Shown here: positions 12,980 to 17,470 of the stretch, piece after piece
Position numbering within the stretch: position 1 is the stretch's first letter
Layout: each line of letters begins with the position of its first letter
Origin: Nitrososphaerota archaeon
GTDB taxonomy: Archaea > Thermoproteota > Nitrososphaeria > Nitrososphaerales > JACQRY01
DNA: 17,470 bases
Reading direction: 5' to 3'
Assembly (NCBI GenBank): GCA_016206275.1
Contig: JACQRY010000228.1
Span: 1-17,470, forward strand
The notes under the pieces: model-generated
The model's database searches: none
Seen by the model: only the letters and a program-made list of their open reading frames with translations
Told to the model about the DNA's origin: nothing
Program-made: the position numbers and the translations under genes

Positions 12980-13330
12980 CTAGGATATTGCACCACGAGT
13001 CTCGATTCTGATGAGCAGCAAGAGTAATACTATCAGAAGTCCTTCAACAAGCTTCGTAATTATTCCGATAGGCTCGACTGGAAGAGCGTCTCTGCTCGTG
13101 GCATATGCGAGTATAAGGGCGGCCGAATAGAAGATGATGAGCCGGTAGAAGCCCTTTTTGAGGAAGATGACAATAGCTCCTACGACATATCCCATACCCA
13201 TGGCCACGAATAGTGGTCCTACCGTTGCTTCATCTGGAATTAGATTGACGGTGGAGAGGATTAGGTGAATTGCGGCCGTAATCAGAGACAGGGTAATCGC
13301 TAATAGCCTAAAGGCGCCTGACCGCGTCAA
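12980..13330 (-). CDS. Four-helix membrane protein, unknown
   Basis: A 116-residue integral membrane protein from TTG 13330. Hydrophobic segments lie at about residues 7-28, 38-58, 62-80 and 88-108, i.e. four helices, with a short acidic loop (NLIPDEATVG) after the first. No enzyme motif. Its TTG start overlaps the TGA of the upstream gene (TTGA), indicating coupled translation of two small membrane proteins that probably work together. Confidence 0.75.
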   Translation of the reverse strand: MTRSGAFRLLAITLSLITAAIHLILSTVNLIPDEATVGPLFVAMGMGYVVGAIVIFLKKGFYRLIIFYSAALILAYATSRDALPVEPIGIITKLVEGLLIVLLLLLIRIETRGAIS

Positions 13331-13560
13331 GGAGGAGTACTTGGTGGTACTGCTACTTGTGTCGGCTTCTTCCTTCCTGACCGGTACACGTAAACTGCGA
13401 CTAGAATCAGAACTATCCCGACCACTAAATGTGCATCGTGCTGGTCTCCTAGGCCGATTGCTTCATGGTTGATGGGAGACGATGTACGATCTAGGAGCAG
13501 GTAGAGGCCGCCTATGATTAAGATCACGACGAGAGCCATTCTGCCTGCAGATATGGTCAT
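13327..13560 (-). CDS. Two-helix small membrane protein, unknown
   Basis: A 77-residue protein from ATG 13560. Hydrophobic helices lie at about residues 8-23 (ALVVILIIGGLYLLLD) and 44-60 (HLVVGIVLILVAVYVY), joined by a His/Asp-containing loop (INHEAIGLGDQHDAHL) and followed by a basic tail and a Pro-rich end. The loop's three His residues are notable, but no metal role can be claimed. GTTATTTAAC at 13583-13592 is a likely TATA box. The stop overlaps the start of the four-helix protein gene. Confidence 0.72.
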   Translation of the reverse strand: MTISAGRMALVVILIIGGLYLLLDRTSSPINHEAIGLGDQHDAHLVVGIVLILVAVYVYRSGRKKPTQVAVPPSTPP

Positions 13561-13679
13561 GTTTGATAATCTCTCCTTTTTCGTTATTTAACAATTATGT
13601 AGTTCAGCTCCATCGCGTTATTTTTTGAGAAAGCGTTTACACTCATCAGTTATCTCGCATAAGAACAGCAAGAACACGC

Positions 13680-14657
13680 TTAGCGCAGCTTGGGTATTAC
13701 ATCTTCGGCAAGCACTTTCGCTTGCCCCAAATGATCAGCTACTGGATGAAGTATCAACGTCTGTGCACCAGCCTCAATAAAATGGGTTAACTGCTCTGCG
13801 CACGCCTTATCGCTTCCATAAACGCACAGTCCATCCACGTCAAACCTCTTCCCATAGAAAGCTGACAAAGTCTTCTCAAGAATACCTCTCGCCTTCTCCC
13901 TGTCAGAATCTACATGCAGGTAAACACGTTTAGCTGCCACAAGCTTCCCAAGATCCCGCTCAAATTCCTTAGCATATTTCATAAACCGTAGGTAGGAGTC
14001 CGCAAAAGCATCCAAAGACGTTGACCCCGCTCCCAGCCAGCCGTCACCATATTTGGCTGCCCTCTTCACAGCAGCATCGTTGACACTTGCACCCTGCTGA
14101 CTGCCGCCCATCCAGACAGGTATACCCGATTCCCGCACAGGCTTCGGAGAAATATGCACATGGTTCAGGCTCCAGAAGCGACCTTGAAAACTGACATCAT
14201 TCTCACTCCAGAGAAGCCTCATGATTCTTAACCCTTCAATGAGCCTAGCAACCCTCTCGTTAAGCGGAACCCCACTGGCAGCATATTCACCAGAATTACC
14301 GCCCAAAGCTACTCCCAGGATCATTCTTCCCCCTGACAGAAAATCGATGGTTGCGGCAGTCTTAGCTAAGATGCTAGGTGTCCTCAAAGGAGTCATGAGA
14401 ATCGCGCTACCGATCTTTACCCGCCGCGTTCTTGCAGCAACATAGATCAGAGAACTCAGAGGCTCAAGGAAGGGGAAAGAGCTAAAGACGCGGTCAAGAG
14501 TCCACACGGAGTCAAACCCTAAGGCTTCAACCTTCTCCGCGAACTCGCCTAAAGGAGCGAGGCTGGTAGACTCATAGGGGTGGAACTGAGGCAGGTTGAT
14601 TCCGAACTCTGTCTTGGGAATCAGTTTCTTTTGACACTCGTCTCGAAAGTCCGACAA
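13680..14657 (-). CDS. F420-dependent-type LLM-class oxidoreductase
   Basis: A 325-residue luciferase-like TIM-barrel protein. The N-terminus has FGINLPQFHP; EALGFDSVWTLDR (43-55) is the typical second-strand region; then come RVKIGSAILMTPLRTPS, LSGGRMILGVALGG (107-120, the phosphate-contacting turn), and KPVRESGIPVWMGGS. In archaea these usually bind coenzyme F420 (as in methylene-H4MPT reductase and F420-dependent alcohol dehydrogenases), sometimes FMN. The substrate is not evident. The start is TTG 14657; no ATG lies near the expected N-terminus, and the promoter region here is shared with the divergent gene at 14691. Confidence 0.92.
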   Translation of the reverse strand: MSDFRDECQKKLIPKTEFGINLPQFHPYESTSLAPLGEFAEKVEALGFDSVWTLDRVFSSFPFLEPLSSLIYVAARTRRVKIGSAILMTPLRTPSILAKTAATIDFLSGGRMILGVALGGNSGEYAASGVPLNERVARLIEGLRIMRLLWSENDVSFQGRFWSLNHVHISPKPVRESGIPVWMGGSQQGASVNDAAVKRAAKYGDGWLGAGSTSLDAFADSYLRFMKYAKEFERDLGKLVAAKRVYLHVDSDREKARGILEKTLSAFYGKRFDVDGLCVYGSDKACAEQLTHFIEAGAQTLILHPVADHLGQAKVLAEDVIPKLR

Positions 14658-14661
14658 TGGG

Positions 14662-14669
14662 CTATAAGT
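14662..14669 (+). promoter_or_regulatory. TATA box of the gene at 14691
   Basis: CTATAAGT is centred about 26 bases ahead of ATG 14691, which predicts a leaderless mRNA. It overlaps the first bases upstream of the divergent oxidoreductase gene, so the two promoters share space. Confidence 0.45.
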
Positions 14670-14690
14670 TTTATGCGAACAATCCGTTTC

Positions 14691-15170
14691 ATGCTTGGGA
14701 AGATGGTCTCGCCTTCTGTAAAGAGATTTAAGGAGAAGAAATTCAACCGTGACTCAAGGTTCTCCATCATGGATGACGCTTTCAGAGAACTAGTCGAATT
14801 GATCAAACAAAAGGCTGTTAGCAGACTTGCATTACTCGTCGGCGTAAGGGACATACGTCTTGATAGTAAACAAGACCAGAATCGGATCTATGTTCTGGAA
14901 CTAGCTGTAAGCAATGCTGCTGGAGGAAGAGGCGGGGGCTTCGGACAGAGAAACATCACCAGAGTCAGCTGCTTCTCTCTAGTTGACGGTGAGTGGAGCA
15001 AAGTTGTTGACATCTCTGACGAGGCTAGTTTAGACGGCTTTGACCCTCCGTATCATGCTACAGCGATGCCTATCACACTTGAGGACGGTAGTGAAGCTAT
15101 GGCAGCAGGGGTAGTAGATCCCATGCTGGTTTCAGAATACGATGAAAGATTTACGGCGTCAAATTCGTAA
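14691..15170 (+). CDS. Hypothetical protein
   Basis: A protein of 159 residues if it starts at ATG 14691; ATG 14673, ATG 14703 and ATG 14769 are in frame. The longest frame (from 14580) would overlap the divergent oxidoreductase gene and is unlikely. The body has a helix (DDAFRELVELIKQKAVSRLA), a strand-rich middle with a glycine patch (GGRGGGFGQRN) and an acidic end. I do not recognise a family and see no membrane segment or metal motif. It sits between the oxidoreductase and the tungstate-type ABC genes. It is likely real because the region has no frame on the other strand and its reading frame is uninterrupted, but this is moderate evidence. Confidence 0.6.
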   Translation: MLGKMVSPSVKRFKEKKFNRDSRFSIMDDAFRELVELIKQKAVSRLALLVGVRDIRLDSKQDQNRIYVLELAVSNAAGGRGGGFGQRNITRVSCFSLVDGEWSKVVDISDEASLDGFDPPYHATAMPITLEDGSEAMAAGVVDPMLVSEYDERFTASNS

Positions 15171-15187
15171 TCATAGATAGTCATCCG

Positions 15188-15889
15188 CTAGTATCTGTAC
15201 GATTCAGCCAGATCGGAGTTGACAAAATCTTCTTTCGAACCTGAGAACAACGCTTCACCCTTATCGATTAGCACGAAATTACTGCATACGCTTAGGGCAT
15301 AATCCAAGTTAGGAGTCGAAACAATTATCGTGGACGAGGCAGAAAGATCCTTGATAACGCGTTTCACCACATGCACACCCTCGTTGTCGAGACTTGCATT
15401 TGGTTCATCAAGCAGAATAAGCTCAGGTCTGATAGCTAAGGTTCTGGCGATCACTACTCTCTGCTTCTGGCCGCCGGACAATGTCTTGGCATTTCTGGTG
15501 AGAAGCTGGGATAAGCCCAGAGCTTCTGCTTGGCTGCGCACGGCTCTGCCCACCTCCTCTTCTCCTATTCCTCTGAGTCCAAGCCCGTATGCGATATTAT
15601 CATAGACATTGCGATCTAGGACTGCTGGGTTCTGGAAGACCATAGCTACTCTTCCACGAAGACTTGCAGCTTTCTCGTCTTTGGTGTCTGAGCCCAGAAC
15701 CTTGACTTGGCCCGAGGTTACGTCTTCAAGCAGAGCCACTATGCGCATGAGAGTTGATTTGCCCGCACCATTTGGGCCGAATACGGCAGAGACAGCGTTT
15801 CTTGGCACTGATAGTGTCACATTCCTCAAGGCGACACTGTCAGATCCGTATGATTTCGATACCTGTATTAGCTCAGCGGCCGACTCCAT
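15188..15889 (-). CDS. Tungstate-type ABC transporter ATPase (TupC-like), H-loop Pro
   Basis: A 233-residue ATPase. It has Walker A GPNGAGKST (38-46), Q-loop MVFQNPAVLDRNVYDN (about 83-98), signature LSGGQKQR (137-144), Walker B LILLDEP (157-163) and a D-loop SLD. At the H-loop the sequence is STPNLDYAL, where relatives have STHNLD: Pro193 (CCT at 15311-15313) replaces the His that contacts the ATP gamma-phosphate, one base from CAT. It follows the binding protein-permease fusion with a 17-base overlap, so the two form one transporter, probably for tungstate (less likely molybdate). The start is ATG 15889. Confidence 0.93.
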   Translation of the reverse strand: MESAAELIQVSKSYGSDSVALRNVTLSVPRNAVSAVFGPNGAGKSTLMRIVALLEDVTSGQVKVLGSDTKDEKAASLRGRVAMVFQNPAVLDRNVYDNIAYGLGLRGIGEEEVGRAVRSQAEALGLSQLLTRNAKTLSGGQKQRVVIARTLAIRPELILLDEPNASLDNEGVHVVKRVIKDLSASSTIIVSTPNLDYALSVCSNFVLIDKGEALFSGSKEDFVNSDLAESYRY

Positions 15890-17468
15890 GCTTCACCACC
15901 CTAATGTAGATAGCTGTCATAGCCATCACCAAGATTAGAAGGATCAACGATAGGATCATAGCGAACTCCCAGTTTCCTCGGGAGGTCTCAAAGGCCACCG
16001 CGGTAGACAATAGCCTTGTGTTGAACCTTATGTCGCCTCCAACCATAAAGGCAACACCCAGTTCCCCTATCGCCCTAGTGAAAGCGACGAGGATTGAGAC
16101 GGCAATGGGGACTCTGGCCTCGTGAAGAACCTCCAGGCCGGCTCTCCACGCGTTACCGCCAAGAGTCAAGACCGACTCACGAATCTCTTTGCCGACAGAC
16201 TTCAACGTAGCGGTAGCTAGACTGATCAGTATTGGCGTAATCAATACACTCGACGCAATTATGATACCTTCATTCGTATAGAGGAGATTCAAGGAGCCTA
16301 ATGGACCTGAGCGGACGAGCAGAAGATAGAACAGTAACCCCACAACCACTGTGGGTACAGACATCATAGTTTCAAAAGCTAGTTCAATCCCGCCTTTGTA
16401 CCTGAACTTGCTGAAGGCGAGGAGTATTGACGCGGGCATGGACCATAGAGATGCGAGAGCAGTTGCTGCTACCGCCACGTAGAGGCTTCGCACCACTATT
16501 CCGAGCACTTCCAGGTCTGGAGACTGGGCTTGTAATGGTTGAGCTATGGTGACATTGAGGGTTCCTCCCAGACCATTTGCCTGCGGACAGGACGAGTCGA
16601 ATACCGCGTTCTCAAAGACCCATTCGGCTACCGGATCGTCTGACCCTAGGTCTAGCGTATCGAACCTCTGAAAGAGAGGCGTGCCATATTGAGTAACACC
16701 GAGATCGCCTATCACCCTTTGACCCTCCCCACTAGCAACATACTCCACGAAGAGTTTCGCCACAGGATAGTTCACTTTTTGATGCATCTCCGGGTTCACT
16801 ATCATTACGCTGTAGACATTGATTCCGTCTGGTGAACGGTCGATCAAGAGATCGAGGCTCGGAAGTCTGCTCCGGAACGCCAGCCATGTACCTATGTCCG
16901 TCAAAGAGTAAGCCTGCTTTTGGTTGGCTATTAGCAGAGTGTCCCCCATGCCCTTTCCACTCTCAAGATACCAGCTACCGCCATGTTCCGCGACAAGCCT
17001 ATCGTAGTCTATTCCAATAGCCTTCCAGAAACTTTGCTCCTTCTGATGAGTACCTGAGTCGTCTCCTCTTGAAGCGAAAACTGTCGTGTCGACTCTGGCA
17101 GAGTCGAAGATGTTCTTGAAAGCATCCGGGAGTCCTAATCCCCGCGCATGGGCTGGATCCTGCCTAGGTCCTACCAGGACAAAGAAGTTGTATGCAACCG
17201 GCTGCCTGCAGACAACGAAGCCTTTTGAAACCATTTCTCTCTCCGACGGAGGTGCATGAACCAGAACCGCGTCAACATCGCCCCGCTCACCCATCCTAAG
17301 AGCAGCACCGGTGCCAACCCCAACATAATCCACATTCACCCTTACTCCCCGTGCCGCCCCAGCCCAAACGGTGAAGTCTTCGACCAGAGAGTCCATTAGA
17401 CCAGTGTCCTTAACACTTGTAGTGGTTGCAAGAAGCAGCTTCTGTTGAGGAGGAGTAAGCAGATCCAT
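15873..17468 (-). CDS. Fused tungstate-binding protein and permease (TupA-TupB-like), 5' end possibly off-window
   Basis: The visible 531 residues join two proteins that are normally separate. Residues about 8-265 are a TupA-type binding protein: LATTTSVKDTGL (13-24; TTTS is the oxyanion-contacting motif), GDVDAVLVHAP (63-73), FASRGDDSGTHQKE (131-144) and GKGMGDTLLIANQ (171-183). Residues about 320-531 are the TupB-type permease with about five helices and the EAA-type loop ESVLTLGGNAW (431-441) that docks the ATPase. A linker of about 55 residues with one Cys joins them. The visible ATG (17466-17468) gives no signal peptide, though the binding domain must be outside, so the true start probably lies beyond the window. 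It overlaps the ATPase gene by 17 bases. Confidence 0.92.
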   Translation of the reverse strand: MDLLTPPQQKLLLATTTSVKDTGLMDSLVEDFTVWAGAARGVRVNVDYVGVGTGAALRMGERGDVDAVLVHAPPSEREMVSKGFVVCRQPVAYNFFVLVGPRQDPAHARGLGLPDAFKNIFDSARVDTTVFASRGDDSGTHQKEQSFWKAIGIDYDRLVAEHGGSWYLESGKGMGDTLLIANQKQAYSLTDIGTWLAFRSRLPSLDLLIDRSPDGINVYSVMIVNPEMHQKVNYPVAKLFVEYVASGEGQRVIGDLGVTQYGTPLFQRFDTLDLGSDDPVAEWVFENAVFDSSCPQANGLGGTLNVTIAQPLQAQSPDLEVLGIVVRSLYVAVAATALASLWSMPASILLAFSKFRYKGGIELAFETMMSVPTVVVGLLFYLLLVRSGPLGSLNLLYTNEGIIIASSVLITPILISLATATLKSVGKEIRESVLTLGGNAWRAGLEVLHEARVPIAVSILVAFTRAIGELGVAFMVGGDIRFNTRLLSTAVAFETSRGNWEFAMILSLILLILVMAMTAIYIRVVKHGVGR

Positions 17469-17470
17469 AC

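Noticed and set aside
14580..14690. N-terminal extension of the hypothetical gene at 14691
   Set aside because: It overlaps the divergent oxidoreductase coding region, and the TATA box lies downstream of its start.
1..17470. CRISPR array, transposase, integrase or attachment sites
   Set aside because: No regularly spaced repeats or mobile-element genes seen; the tRNA has no repeated 3' end downstream in the window.

Overview
The window is archaeal, most likely from a TACK-type lineage; Bathyarchaeia is my guess from gene content, not something the sequence proves. The support is an archaeal Sm-like protein next to ribosomal protein L37e, an aIF-1A gene, an intron-less tRNA-Ala(GGC) with no encoded CCA, an F420-type luciferase-like oxidoreductase, many TTG/GTG starts, and AT-rich TATA-like boxes about 25-30 bases ahead of several starts, suggesting leaderless or short-leader mRNAs.

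Layout. (1) 1-2091: RNA/translation genes (Sm-like protein, L37e), a membrane-anchored coiled-coil protein and ribose-5-phosphate isomerase A, all on +. (2) 2092-4460: a promoter-like palindrome plus TATA element with no clear gene, an unknown C-terminally anchored protein (-), a stand-alone ABC ATPase (+), a Cys-rich zinc-ribbon protein (+) and a convergent thioredoxin-like protein (-). (3) 4461-9443: the least ordinary part. A 49-aa ribbon-helix-helix-like gene, missed by length cut-offs, overlaps a DUF1989 gene (the carboxyguanidine-deiminase / urea-carboxylase-associated family) whose C-terminal extension appears to carry a second copy of the same helical module. Divergent from this pair is a membrane-tethered, coiled-coil-bearing solute-binding protein with its own hairpin terminator, followed by a ThDP-dependent decarboxylase/acetolactate-synthase-like enzyme. 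(4) 9444-11041: tRNA-Ala, a GIY-YIG protein, a small HExxH protein and an overlooked 40-aa zinc-finger gene. (5) 11042-14657, mostly on -: aIF-1A with a YkgJ-type Cys cluster protein, an SRPBCC-like protein, a RidA homologue lacking the usual catalytic Arg, two coupled small membrane proteins and an F420-type oxidoreductase. (6) 14658-17470: a hypothetical protein (+), then a tungstate-type ABC transporter (-) in which binding protein and permease are fused into one chain and the ATPase has Pro in place of the H-loop His.

How parts may work together. The tungstate transporter would feed pterin-dependent W/Mo enzymes. The DUF1989/RHH pair, the tethered binding protein, the ThDP enzyme and perhaps the orphan ABC ATPase at 2797-3546 could form a small uptake-and-catabolism locus, but no permease lies in the window and the substrate is unknown. 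That link is inference from adjacency only.
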